Assembly: GCF_030269925.1 (NCBI RefSeq)
Contig: NC_085112.1
Location: 9,797,501-9,861,500, forward strand
Direction of reading: 5' to 3'
Length of the DNA: 64,000 nucleotides
From: Bombyx mori
Taxonomy: Eukaryota; Arthropoda; Insecta; Lepidoptera; Bombycidae
This document shows positions 43,873-55,040 of this stretch, piece after piece. The position numbers and the translations under genes were made by a program. The notes beneath the pieces were generated by a model. That model did not search any database. It was not told the origin of the DNA and saw only the letters and a list, made by a program, of their open reading frames with translations. Positions within the stretch are counted from its first letter, which is position 1; every line of letters starts with the position of its first letter.

Positions 43873-45601
43873 GATGTCTACGTGCCCAGGTGGGGCTACC
43901 CTGGGTCTTAGAAAACACTCGCCTTGCGGCGAGGCCCCAACTTCTCGGACCTGAGCGGTTCTATTGAACACAGGCCAGAGAAGGTTTAAAAGGTAGATAA
44001 ATATGAAAATCGGTCGGAATTTAATAAAAATAACAATTTTGTTTTTCCTTTGATGTGTCCTCCGTCGGACAGATTCCTTTTGTTTGTGTTAAGTTTATTT
44101 TATACAAAAGTTTAGGTCTTTTTTTTATCGATTGAGGCACTACGAAGTCTGCCGGGTCAGCTAGTTCTTTTATACAAATCTGGTTCTTACAGTAACCAAC
44201 ACAATAAAAAAAAAGTAACAAAAATCTAAATTTTCCTCTTCTTTTAATATGGTTCACTATTTTGGTGATTATGGCTTACAAATAAAATATAGATAATATA
44301 TGCCGTCACGGGCATTTTGTAGGACTATTTGAGATAATCATTTCTATTTTACATTATATACCTATTACGTGTAATTCCAACGGTTTTTGCAGCGCACACA
44401 AAAGTATTTCGCAGAATGCAGATTTTTTCTTTCTTACACTTACACTTATATTCACACTTATGGTTATATTCTAGGTAATTTACTACTACTACTTACTAGT
44501 GGTTTTGGTGTGAAAGCGAGAGAGACAGACAGAGTTACTATAATATTAGTATTGATTTCACGGTTTCCATTTCTTTGGATACTTTATTTTTTGCTTAGAT
44601 CTGACGCCCCGCTTTGTGTATCCACCCAGGACCCCATTGGCATTACCACGTGAATACTACCAATTAGCCACCCTTCAATCCGGGATATGGCGGTACCCAT
44701 ATTTATGGCGAACTTATAAAATAGTTCTAACAAAAACAAAAAAACAAATTCACCTTTTTTAATTTAAAGTTCGAAACTGATAGTGAATAATGCGAAATCA
44801 GTACCTAACGTTGAGTAGTTTCAAAATTTCATCAAAAGTCTCGATGAAGGAAAAGATTCTCCACGGGTCAAAAGTTTGATTTGGATTCGAAGTTTCATCT
44901 TGCACCGAACAGTTCCCGATTGCAGTCCACTTGGAAATTTCTTGTAGATCTGCAGAAAATTGTATATACTATATATAGGTACGTATATTATCTAGCGAGT
45001 GGATTCGAGCAATTTTATTGATTCTGACGATAAGCGACCTGCGATTGAAACAGTGATTCAAATCTAGATAAATAAATTTAAAGATTGTAACATAATCGTT
45101 TTAATCAACTAACATTCAGTATTGACTGTTATACAGATTACTGACATACGATAAAAAAGCTATGATCATTATCAACTACAATCATGATTAAATAAATATG
45201 ACACAATGTGCCCAAAACATTCATTAAAACATTAGTACATATCAAGATAGAAGCACGTGGTGAGGAACTGGGCAACGGCTATTCAGAGAACAGTCTTCAC
45301 GCTAAGCACGAACACATTTATGCAAAGATTTCTATGGACATTATTAGTCTATAAAATTTGTGAATAGTGATTAGATACTCTCAAATAATTCAGATTTGTT
45401 TTCCATAACATAAAATTTTGTGGAAATTCTGAACTATCGAGTACATGTGATTGAAACAATGCGTTCGAATACCAATGTAAAACGTCCGGTATATTCCTAT
45501 TGAATAGAATAATGCTACTATGCCACGGTTCAAATAATACAAGCAGGTACCAACTTTTCTCACTAAATATACCAGTGCCACGTGTTCACGAATGAATATA
45601 A

Positions 45602-45715
45602 CGGTAGGCAGCGGCTTGGCTCTGCCCCTGGCATTGCTGAGGTCCATGGGCGACGGTAACCACTCACCATTGGGTGGGCCGTATGCTCGTCCGTCTACAA
45701 GGGCAATAAAAAAAA
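45602..45715 (+). repeat. LINE 3' end (CR1-like), second duplication copy
   Basis: Counterpart of 35037-35143, with the same junctions. Confidence 0.65.
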
Positions 45716-45915
45716 AAGGAATTTCGTAATGAATATTTTAACACACCCTTATAAGGTTTATTATTTTCTTCGGTTTTCTCGAGTAGTAGACAAAATCAAA
45801 GCTACTTCTACGGCTTAATCATGAGTTTTTTTTATTGTTATACTACAAAATATCCGACGTTTCAAATAATTTAGTTTCCGTAATAATGGACGACTAAGGT
45901 TTTAGCGTCGTGTTA

Positions 45916-46824
45916 TTTTGTCTATTTTTCTATTTCTATACTTTTAAGTTTCAATTCACACAGAAGAAATTAATAGTATCTTGAGTTTTTGCAGTTTGAT
46001 TGACTTGGGTTTTTATCTTCACGATAAGAGGATCCCAGACTTTTAGGTGGGAACTCCACGAGCGAAGTTGTGTGAATAGTTTTATTAGTGTTATTTTAGT
46101 GTTTCTTCAGGTTTTAATGTTTATTAATCGTGATTTATTATGGTTCATGCTGTTATTAATTGTATTTACACAAAGATAAGGTTACCGTCTATCCGATGAT
46201 CCCCTGCCGATATTGAGTGATAAAATTAAAGGCTTTATTACGAACTAGGTTAATATTCAAGTTCATCGACCATAAAGAGTCTGATTGTTAATATTTTTAA
46301 CCGTAAATATTTAGTCGAGTCTGATTGTTAATATTTTTAACCGTAAATATTTTTTACCGTAAATATTTTTAACCGTAAATATTTTTAATCGTGATTTATT
46401 ATGGTTCATGCTGTTATTAATTGTATCTATACAAAGATAAGGTTACCGTCTATCCGATGATCTCCTGCCGATATTGAGTGATAAAATTAAAGGCTTTATT
46501 AAGAATTAGGTTAATATTCAAGTTCATCGCCCATAAAGAGTCTGATTGTTAATATTCTGATTAAGTAGAATTTACTGTTATCGATCGACCTTTATAGGAG
46601 TCTTCATATATCGTTTACTCGGTCATAACATTTATTGTTGGTCGGTAAGATTATAATCGATAAGATAACTTTATTATCGTTTTTAGAATAATATATTAGA
46701 TTTTATTTTAATTGCTATTATATACTACACAAATATGAGAAAATATATTATAAATATATTATAATATAAATATTATAAATATGTTCTTTGTTTGCGTAGA
46801 TGGTTGAACGAGCTATATATATTT
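45916..46824. repeat. unassigned DNA with an internal tandem duplication
   Basis: No gene seen. 46126-46294 is repeated at 46387-46555 (offset 261) with a few changes. The spacer holds short tandem copies of aaccgtaaatattttt and a 40-bp repeat starting gtctgattgttaat. Confidence 0.85.
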
Positions 46825-47258
46825 TTTTATTGCTTAGACGGGTGGACGAGCTCACAGCCCACCTGGTGTTAAGTGGTTATTGGAGCCCACAGACATCCAC
46901 GACATAAATGCGCCACTCACCTTGAGATATAAGTTCTAAGGTCTCAAGTATAGTTACAACGGCTGCCCCGCCCTTCAAACCGAAACGCATTACTGCTTCA
47001 TGGCAGAAATAGGCAAGGCGGTGGTACCCACCTGCGTGGACTCACAAGAGGTCCTACCACCAGTAATTACGCAAATTATAATTTTGCGGGTTTCATTTTT
47101 ATTACACGATGTTATTCCTTCACCGTGGAAATCAATCGTGAACATTTGTTGAGTCCGTATTTCATTTAAAAAATTGGTACCCGCCTGAGATTCGAACACC
47201 GGTGCATCACTCAACACGAATGCACCGGACGTCTTATACGTTAAGCCACGACGACTTC
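46825..47258 (-). repeat. full-length Bm1 SINE
   Basis: It runs from the tail (ttgcttagacgggtggacga on the plus strand) to the tRNA-like head at about 47185-47258 (gagattcgaacaccgg, caccggacgtcttatacgtt, agccacgacgac). It closely matches the 28.2-kb copy. Confidence 0.9.
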
Positions 47259-47293
47259 ATTAATCCATCTTGTGTTAAGTACTGGCGCCCCCC

Positions 47294-47655
47294 GCTTACG
47301 GATACATTAGATCCAATAACCTTTGCATTGGACGTTTTCAGCTCTAACACGAGGAGCAGGCTTAGGGACCCCGGTAACCGTACTCGTCGAACTCGACAAA
47401 GAGGTCGACGTGCAAAATCTAACCCATACATCAGCCCGTTGAGTTTCTCGCCGGATCTTCTCAGCGGGTCGCGATTCCGATCCGGTAGTAGATTCATTCG
47501 TGAAGCAGCTGCTCTTGAGTTGTTAGGTCTCCTTCAGAGGCGCTCGGACATTGTTAGCAAATCTCACCCCTCCTGGCTGAGCCTTTGTTCGCCCACCTAT
47601 CCTGGAAACTGAAAAGGCATCCGGGCCACCAATAAAATCTTTCACTCATAAAAAA
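47294..47655 (+). mobile_element. Jockey-clade LINE 3' end
   Basis: It contains the end of ORF2 (ccaataacctttgcattgga, cgtcgaactcgacaaagagg), the stem-loop at 47435-47468, the 3' UTR and a short A-tail at 47648-47655. It starts within 40 bp of the 5' end of the Bm1 copy. No target duplication was identified. Confidence 0.88.
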
Positions 47656-48459
47656 AATATACTACCACGCAATTCCACCACATTCCTTGAGAGTCTAGGT
47701 AAAAGCCTCAATTATATCATAATATAACGTATGATTGTTTTACTGCAATAATAGGCAAGTTTGTGGTGCCTATAGGTGCGACACCACAATACGTCCTGGT
47801 AAAATACTCGGAGAGCGTTGCTGCTCATTGTCCCATAAATCCCTTTGATGCCTTTTAGGACACGAAGTAGAAGCTTCATTTCCATCGACGTAAACATTAT
47901 CATAAACTTTCCTAGTTAAAACTTTCCCCTATGTTACCTGTATTATATATCTACGACAATAAGAAGTTCACCTAGATCGGAAAAACCAAATTTATATAAA
48001 ACAATGGATCTAATTCGTTGAAATAAACGGCCATTTTAAATGGGGACGAATTGTGGCAGAAATAAAAATGAAAGTAAAATTGATGCAGTATCGTGTAATA
48101 TTGATTTCGTCTAATGCAATGCAAAATTTTAATGCATATTTTGAGTTTTTTTGATTGTGAACTCATCCCAACTTTCCAGTTTGTTGAGATGCGCTCTTAT
48201 TTTCCAATAACTTTAATAACTAATACTAACATAGAATTATCATAATTTTGAATTAATTCGAATTCATCTAAGATTAGAGTCCTCAATTTTGCTGCCAGTA
48301 TTATTTTGCTGGCAAACTTTGTCTTAATAAAGCGATTTATCATTTTAATACCAAATTATTCTACAGTCATTTTCCACATGATTTGTCACCCTAATCCTAC
48401 TAACAATATTTTTCTCAGGTAGTTTTTTTTATTAAATAACATAATTTCAACAATATTCT
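47656..48459. other. no gene seen
   Basis: AT-rich sequence without a supported exon or repeat match. Confidence 0.4.
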
Positions 48460-48476
48460 ATGTATACTAAGCATTG

Positions 48477-49505
48477 TGGTTTCACGGGCCGCGGAGGGCG
48501 CCACCAGTTGACACCCACATCGTGGTTGGAGGCGTCCGGATAGGGGTCGGGGTGCAGTTGAAGTACCTCGGCCTCGTGTTGGACAGCCGGTGGGCTTTTC
48601 GTGCTCACTTTGCGGAGCTGGTCCCCCGATTGATGGGGACGGCCGGTTCTTTGAGCCGGCTGCTCCCGAATATTGGGGGACCGGATCAGGTTGTGCGCCG
48701 CCTCTACGCGGGGGTGGTGCGATCGATGGCCCTGTACGGTGCACCGGTGTGGGCTGAGCCGCGCAACCGGGCCACTATGGCTCGGTTCCTGCGCCGGCCG
48801 CAGCGCACCGTTGCCATCAGGGTCATCCGCGGATATCGCACCGTCTCCTTCGAGGCGGCGTGTGTTTTGGCGGGGACGCCGCCATGGGAGCTGGAGGCGG
48901 AGTCGCTCGCTGCCGACTATCGGTGGCGCAGCGAGCTTCGTGCTCGGGGCGTGGCGCGTGTCCCCGAGAGTGAGCTGCGGGCGCGGAAGGCCCATTCTCG
49001 GCGGTCCGTGCTCGAGTCGTGGTCGAGGCGATTGGCCAACCCCACGTGGGGGCTACGGACCGTCGAGGCGGTTTACCCGGTCTTTGATGACTGGGTGAAT
49101 CGTGGCGAGGGACGTCTCACCTTTCGTCTGGTGCAGGTGCTGACCGGGCACGGATGCTTCGGGAAGTACCTGCGCCGGATAGGGGCTGAGCCGACGACGA
49201 GGTGTCACCATTGTGGACACGACCTGGACACGGCGGAGCATACGCTCGCTGTCTGCCCCGCTTGGGAGGTGCAGCGCCGTGTCCTGGTCGCAAAGATAGG
49301 ACCTGACTTGTCGCTGCCTGGCGTCGTGGCGTCGATGCTTGGCAGCGATGAGTCATGGAAGGCTATGCTCGACTTCTGCGAGTGCACCATCTCGCAGAAG
49401 GAGGCGGCGGGGCGAGTGAGGGAAAGCTCTCCTCACTACGCAGAAACCCGCCGCCGCCGAGCAGGGGGTCGGGACCGGGGTCGTATCCGTGACCTGGCCC
49501 CCTAA
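48477..49505 (+). pseudogene. R1-type ORF2 C-terminal fragment
   Basis: The frame is open across the junction and ends at 49503-49505. It covers the end of the RT domain (VQLKYLGLVLDSRWAFRAHF, VVRSMALYGAPVWAEP) and the R1-type His-Cys motif C-X2-C-X8-H-X4-C (CHHCGHDLDTAEHTLAVCPA). It ends GRDRGRIRDLAP. The endonuclease and RT catalytic core are missing because of truncation. Confidence 0.9.
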
Positions 49506-49930
49506 GAGCTAGGGGTCCCACCCGTTTTGTGCGGGGAGGGACCCAGACGAGGGGTGGCGTGCTCTGCACGCTCACCCGCAATAGGAAGCCGGGTGATGGT
49601 AGACCGCGTTCCCCCGATCGCTCTGGGGGAAGGTGTAACGCGGCGCCATCAAAGCGGGCTCTCGGCCCGCTGAACGAGGGAACCGGTGGTCGTTTCGCTG
49701 GCGGCCACCGGTCCGGCGTCCGTGGGACGGTGGGATGGATGTAATGTGCTCTGCGTCAACCCTGTCCCGCCGTTTCAATAGCCCCGACTGGGCTCCGGCC
49801 CGGTCCGAGGTAGGGCGCCGGTTGTGAGCGGCAGGAGTTTTTAGTGAGGTTCAACTCCCACATACCCCACCTGCCGCGCGGGTGGGGATCCGGCGATTTT
49901 CTCCTGTGGAAAAAAAAAAAAAAAAAAAAA
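48477..49930 (+). mobile_element. R1-clade LINE, 5'-truncated
   Basis: A 17-bp target duplication (atgtatactaagcattg) lies at 48460-48476 and 49931-49947. The insert is 1454 bp: an ORF2 C-terminal part, a GC-rich 3' UTR of about 400 nt and an A-tail of about 20. The target is unique DNA, not 28S rDNA or a telomeric repeat, so this copy is not at a classical R1/TRAS/SART site. Confidence 0.95.
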
Positions 49931-50033
49931 ATGTATACTAAGCATTGGAAAATAAAAGTGTACATTTAAAAAATGTAAATATGAACTTTTTTCGTAGTCT
50001 TTATTAAGGTAAATCTCCATAACTTTTAAATAT

Positions 50034-50068
<35 letters not shown>

Positions 50069-50293
50069 ATTGAAAGTTTACTGGTGGCCCGAAGGCCTTT
50101 CCAGTTTCACCAGGACAGGTGGGCGAGCAAAGGCTCAGCCAAGAGGGGTGGGATTTGCTAACAACTGCCCGAGCGCCTCCGAAGGAGACCTAACAACTCA
50201 AGAGCAATTGTTTCGCGAATGAATCTACTACCGGATCGGAATCGCGACCCGCTGAGAAGATCCGGCGAGAAACTCAGCGGGCTGACGCATGGG

Positions 50294-53176
50294 TTAGGTT
50301 GCACGTCGACCTCTTTGTCGAGTTCGACGAGTACGGTTACCGGGGTCCCTAAGCCTGCCCCTAGTATTAGAGCTGAAGGCATCTAATGCAAAGGTTATTG
50401 GATCTGATGGATCCGTAAGGACGTGTCTAGGGCGTCGACGGTGACTGGCTCCTGCATGATCAGGATTCGGGGAGTAGTCAGCGGCGGCAACGATAAGGCG
50501 ATTATCATGACGCATAGCCTTATCGAAGTATCGTTCCGACGCTGACTTCATGTATTTCCGAATTGATTCGAGGCCCAGGTCGTCGTGTAGGTCAACGTTC
50601 CTCACGAACCACGGAGCCCCGACAGCTAACCTGCAAAAGCGGGATTGTAGGGATTGGAGGGTGTCTATGTGTGTGCGGGCCGCGTGAGCGAACACCACAC
50701 TCGCGTAAGTCATGACGGGCCTTATGCAAGTTTTGTAAAGTGTCACCTTGTTCCGAAGGGACATTTTACTCCGCTTACAGATCATGGGGTAGAGTCTACC
50801 GAGAATAAACGCGGCACGGTCACGGACTGATTTTATATGCGGGCGGAATGTCATCGATGCATCCAGGGTAACGCCCAGGTACTTGACCTTCCTGGCCCAG
50901 GGTATGGGTTGTCTAAAGAGAGTAATCGGGGGTGTGAGATTCCTCCTCCTAATCCGGGAGGAAATCCGTGTGGAGCTTCCCCTCTGAAATAGCACCGCAG
51001 TACTTTTCGCTGGGTTGATGTCTATGCGCCATTTTCGGAACCACTGTCCTAGGGCTAGGGCTGCGCTCTGAAGCTTCTTCGCGATTAGGGACTTATTTCT
51101 ACTAGAATAGTAAACAGTCGTGTCGTCGGCGAATAAAGCTAAATGGGTCGGCGGCGACCGGGGAATATCGTTGACGAATAAGCTAAATAGGAGGGGTGAG
51201 AGGACAGAGCCTTGCGGGACTCCAGCTGTGAGAGGTCGTGGGGAGGAGCGGGTTCCCTCGACTCGATATCGAAAAGAGCGGTTCGACAAGAAGTCCCGTA
51301 TGATGAGCACGAGACTATCCGGCACGCCCATGTTGAATAGTTTGAAAATCAAACCATTGTGCCAGACTTTGTCGAACGCTTTTGCGACGTCGAAGAAGAG
51401 AGCTCCCGTGTATAACGGTTTTGGTCGATTAAGCCCCACAAGAATGTGCTCCGTGAGGCGGTGCACCTGTTGAACGCATGAGTGATTTGTACGGAATCCG
51501 AATTGTTCATCGATGAGAATGCCCTTGGATGAGACGAAGTCTCTGAGGCGTTTGTAGAGCAGACGCTCATACAGTTTGCCTAGAGACATGAGGAGGCTAA
51601 TCGGGCGGTAGCTCGTCGGATGATTTTTTGGTTTACCGGGTTTATGTATGCCGATAACGTCCGCTTCTTTCCACACCGCGGGAAAGATACAGTTCGCCAT
51701 AGCGGCATTGAAAATAGATGCCAACATCACGATGAGTTGGACGGGTAGAAGTTTAATAACGCGGTTGGATATACCGTCGGAACCGGGAGCCTTGCGAGGA
51801 CGTAGGTCTTTGATCAAGTCTTTAACTTCCATCGGGGTGACGGGTGGTAACGCATCAAAGGGTGGCAAGGAGGCTCTGCGTTCTACCTCACTGTCTACTA
51901 ATTCTACATGAACAGGGTCCACGGATTGAGTGCTGGGCGTGCACTGGGTTTGCAATGTATCGGCCAGCAGCTCTGCTTTTTCGTCATCATCGAACGCCGC
52001 GAGTCGGCCTGAGGGGCCTACGAGGGGGGGCATAGTTACTACCGTATCCGATTTGAGAGTACGAGCTAAGCGGTAGTAAGACCTTTGGGAGGGCGCGAGT
52101 CCTTCTAAGAAATCAGACCATCTGGCATCTCGGACTTCGGCGATGCGAGACTTTACGTCGCGTTGTAGGGCACGCATTCGAATACGATTTTCCGCGGTAG
52201 GATACCTGTCGTAGGCGCGTATCGAGGCGTTCTTAGCTCTAAGGAGTTCCCTAATATCGTCGGACAATTTGAAGCGGTGAAGGAAGTCCTCCGCTACAAC
52301 TTGTTTCGATGACCTATCTAATGTCGAGGTGATGTGTGACGTTAAGATGTCTATGGCTTCAGCGGTATCCTGAGGAGACGGGATAGAGTCCGGGTTAAAC
52401 GGGAGCGATGGTGGATCAGATTCAGCCAGGCTGATGCCCAGCGTGTGCCAATCCACCACAGTCCTCGTGACGGGAACGGAATCGGGAGTGCGACCGAGCT
52501 TCATAACGACGGGACGGTGGTCTGAATCTAACTCTGAAACTACTTCGATCGAGTGTAAGCGCAGAGTTACGTTTTTTAATAACGCTATGTCGAGTATATC
52601 CGGGCGATGCGCGATATTTAGCGGGTAGTGAGTCGGGGTTAGCGGAGCGACGATATCGAAGGCGAGATCATCGACTAACGCGTCAAGCCGCCTGCCATTC
52701 GGGGTTGTGGTGTGTGAGTTCCACCTGATGTGTTTACAATTTAGGTCGCCCGCCAGAATGACAGAGCTCCCCATACCGAGCAGCGCCTCGATATCACTGC
52801 TTAGAACGATCTTATCCGGTGGAAGATAAACGGACGCGATAACGATCGGCGCGTGTCCCGTCAGTGAGATTCGGCACACTGATGCTTCGATATTAGCGAG
52901 CGCGGGAGGATCGAGCGGGACGCAATGCAGGGCTCTTCTAAAGTAAATGACGGTACCACCACCACGGGCAGAGAGCCTGTCGTTCCTGACCATGTTATAG
53001 TTCGCGATTTTAGGGTCACGGCGCGCGGGCTTAAGTAGGGTCTCCTGCACTAAAAAGATATCAATTTGGTGGTCACGCAAAAAGTCAGAAACCTGATCAC
53101 GTTGATTTGCGAGACCGTAAGCGTTAAAAAATCCTATCGTTACGGATAGGGGCTTTATTCTACTTATATACGCCAT
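50294..53176 (-). CDS. Jockey ORF2: endonuclease and reverse transcriptase, 960 aa
   Basis: It is uninterrupted. The domains and catalytic residues match the copy at 39370-42246 (LVQET, GDLN, SDHRP, FADD). Differences are scattered substitutions, such as YFRRAL for YYRRAL and PLTPTHY for PLIPTHY. The C-terminus reads SSNTRGRLRDPGNRTRRTRQ. Because the element lacks its 5' UTR and the start of ORF1, this intact frame probably has no promoter of its own. Confidence 0.93.
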   Translation of the reverse strand: MAYISRIKPLSVTIGFFNAYGLANQRDQVSDFLRDHQIDIFLVQETLLKPARRDPKIANYNMVRNDRLSARGGGTVIYFRRALHCVPLDPPALANIEASVCRISLTGHAPIVIASVYLPPDKIVLSSDIEALLGMGSSVILAGDLNCKHIRWNSHTTTPNGRRLDALVDDLAFDIVAPLTPTHYPLNIAHRPDILDIALLKNVTLRLHSIEVVSELDSDHRPVVMKLGRTPDSVPVTRTVVDWHTLGISLAESDPPSLPFNPDSIPSPQDTAEAIDILTSHITSTLDRSSKQVVAEDFLHRFKLSDDIRELLRAKNASIRAYDRYPTAENRIRMRALQRDVKSRIAEVRDARWSDFLEGLAPSQRSYYRLARTLKSDTVVTMPPLVGPSGRLAAFDDDEKAELLADTLQTQCTPSTQSVDPVHVELVDSEVERRASLPPFDALPPVTPMEVKDLIKDLRPRKAPGSDGISNRVIKLLPVQLIVMLASIFNAAMANCIFPAVWKEADVIGIHKPGKPKNHPTSYRPISLLMSLGKLYERLLYKRLRDFVSSKGILIDEQFGFRTNHSCVQQVHRLTEHILVGLNRPKPLYTGALFFDVAKAFDKVWHNGLIFKLFNMGVPDSLVLIIRDFLSNRSFRYRVEGTRSSPRPLTAGVPQGSVLSPLLFSLFVNDIPRSPPTHLALFADDTTVYYSSRNKSLIAKKLQSAALALGQWFRKWRIDINPAKSTAVLFQRGSSTRISSRIRRRNLTPPITLFRQPIPWARKVKYLGVTLDASMTFRPHIKSVRDRAAFILGRLYPMICKRSKMSLRNKVTLYKTCIRPVMTYASVVFAHAARTHIDTLQSLQSRFCRLAVGAPWFVRNVDLHDDLGLESIRKYMKSASERYFDKAMRHDNRLIVAAADYSPNPDHAGASHRRRPRHVLTDPSDPITFALDAFSSNTRGRLRDPGNRTRRTRQRGRRAT

Positions 53177-53179
53177 TGA

Positions 53180-54141
53180 TTACCGGCGGAGTGAGGGGAG
53201 GACGTACGTATTTAATGACGCGTATACGTCGGCGTATTCCTGCACAACGGCGATAAAGTGTTGTGCAGTGGAGGCAGCGCGAATGGCGTCGCCCAAAGCG
53301 TTAACGCGCTCAAAGTTGATCGACTGAAAGAAGTCGATCGCTAAAGCGAGATTGTCGGACGCGGTCGGAGGGCAAGTCGCGGGAGAGGGACGAGTCGCGG
53401 GGGCGGGACGAATCGCGGAGGAGGGAGTTGTAGCCGTGTTCGTGTACGGCAGCGGTTTTGCCCAGGCCGAGACACTGGGCACCGCCGCCGGAACGAACGC
53501 TGGCTTAGCCTGCGACGCAGAGGGTGCCGAGGCTTTGATGTCTGGGCCGGAAGCTCGGAGGCGGTTTTGGCGGGCGACGCGGCGATTTATTTTAGGGGCT
53601 CGGGGGCAACCACGGTAATTCGCGGGGTGACCCTGTGTTCGACACAGGACGCAGCTAGGCGGTTCCGTCGCGGTTTTTTGGTCGCGAGCGCAGAGGGCCG
53701 TGGCGTGATCGCCCAAACACTTAACACATCGGGGGCGCGCGTGACAGTTACGGGAAGAGTGCCCGTACAATTGACAGTTATGGCACTGGCTAGGAGTGCC
53801 TTTTTTATGGGGGGCTTCGACAGCGATACCAGAGAGCCTACAGACGGTCTGTGTGTTAAAGATTTTCTTACCCTCGGGGGTAGGCTGGAGAGCGACTAGA
53901 ACCATATTATATGGCTCCCTACCGCGACCGGTGTGCATACGGTGCACAGAATTCACTGGTAGGCCTTGTTCTAACAGGTCGGCTTTTACGAGCTCTACAT
54001 CTAACTCTTTAGGGATTCCGCGTATTACAACGCGGAGTTCGCGCTCCTCCTGGAGCGTATACGTATGGAAACTTATACGCTCCTTACGGAGGTAAGAAGA
54101 GAGGGCCCTATGGTCGTCGGGTGTTTGAACCTTAATTTGAA
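53180..54141 (-). pseudogene. Jockey ORF1, 5'-truncated
   Basis: The frame is open from the truncation point (IQIKVQTPDDHRALSSYL...) through the three zinc knuckles to the stop at 53180. About 320 residues remain and no native start exists. It is three bases from the ORF2 start, as in the complete copy. Confidence 0.9.
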
Positions 54142-54154
54142 TTTTAAATATGTT

Positions 54155-54866
54155 ACAAAGGTGTCATCCATATTAAAAAACAACAATGAGTCTACAAGTG
54201 CGTGGTATAATAATAGCAAAGTGTCTTTGCTCAGTATTCTATTTCACTAATTCAGCCCTTATTGCAAGTTTCATGCAATTCCATGAAATAGTTTTAACTC
54301 AAAGCACTCTAGATTAAACAAAAGGCGTTTCACACAATAAAATGTCAAAACAATTTCATGCACCTTTGATTGACTTCTTGGTTAAAAAGATTTGACTGCA
54401 TTGTAAAGTAAATCACGTACATTCATCGAAGTTTTTATTAGTTTTGGATGTCAGCTTTGAACTCTGTATATGAACTCCAACAACGATTCGTGACACAAGT
54501 ACGTATTTATCTTAGTGAAACATACACTCTAAGCTCACTGCAAATATTAGTAGAAGATCTGTGAAACTTAGATGCAGTTCTAAATCGGAGTTCGGAACTA
54601 ACGGGACTGGAAAGTTCTGATCGCAATGCTAGGATCGGAATAGATTTACTGGAACTATTTAAAATTAAACCTTAGTTCATTTGGAAAATAATCTGAAAAA
54701 CATTAATTTAGTACAACTGCTGGTAGCGACGTATAAGTTTGTTCGGGCCTTGTAACGATACTGACAAATTTTTATCACACGCTTCAATTTTAAAGGCAAT
54801 AATGATTATTTCCTTTTCAATTGGGATATCATGTCCTGAAGTGGACAGCTGCATTCTCCGCTAAAC
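54155..54866. other. no gene seen
   Basis: AT-rich sequence with no supported exon. Confidence 0.4.
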
Positions 54867-54867
54867 A

Positions 54868-55040
54868 TGTCCTTACGGATCTATCAGATCCAATGACCCT
54901 TGCATTAGACGCCTTTAACTCTAACACTAGGAGCCGGGTTAGCAACCCCGGTAGCAGTATTTGTCAAACTCGATAAAGAGTTCGACGTGCTACCTATCCC
55001 ATGCCATCAGTCCACTGAGTTTCCTGCCTGATGCATTCGT
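54868..55040 (+). repeat. diverged Jockey ORF2 end fragment
   Basis: catgtccttacggatctatc, gcattagacgcctttaactc and tcgataaagagttcgacgtg match the Jockey C-terminal coding part. The fragment breaks inside the stem-loop region (ccactgagtttcctgcctga). Confidence 0.75.

Larger units (their letters stand above)
39132..43974 (-). mobile_element. full-length Jockey-clade LINE with both ORFs open
   Basis: A 13-bp target duplication (ccagagaaggttt) lies at 39119-39131 and 43975-43987, and the first duplication copy (about 33198) is the empty site. On the minus strand the order is a 102-nt 5' UTR, ORF1, a 3-nt gap, ORF2, a 3' UTR of about 230 nt with the stem-loop at 39324-39357, and a short A-tail. 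The 5' UTR contains a perfect hairpin with a GCAA loop (CTCGCCGCAAGGCGAG at 43918-43933). Everything needed for an autonomous element appears present. Confidence 0.95.
35361..45914. repeat. second copy of the 4.9-kb duplication, enlarged by two Jockey insertions
   Basis: It is collinear with 30460-35360. Jockey elements interrupt it at 36466-37507 and 39132-43974. Relative to the first copy it also lacks about 30 bp near 36413 and about 230 bp of the stretch at 33700-33928 (near 44490). It has small insertions of its own. It contains the counterpart Helitron (35399-35804), Bm1-like and LINE fragments. Confidence 0.93.
50037..54141 (-). mobile_element. Jockey-clade LINE, 5'-truncated within ORF1
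   Basis: The target duplication ttttaaatatgtt (13 bp) lies at 50024-50036 and 54142-54154. The element begins with a T-run of about 29 (poly(A) on the minus strand), has the stem-loop at 50248-50281 and an intact ORF2, and is cut in the middle of ORF1. It is nearly identical to the 39-44 kb copy. Confidence 0.95.
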
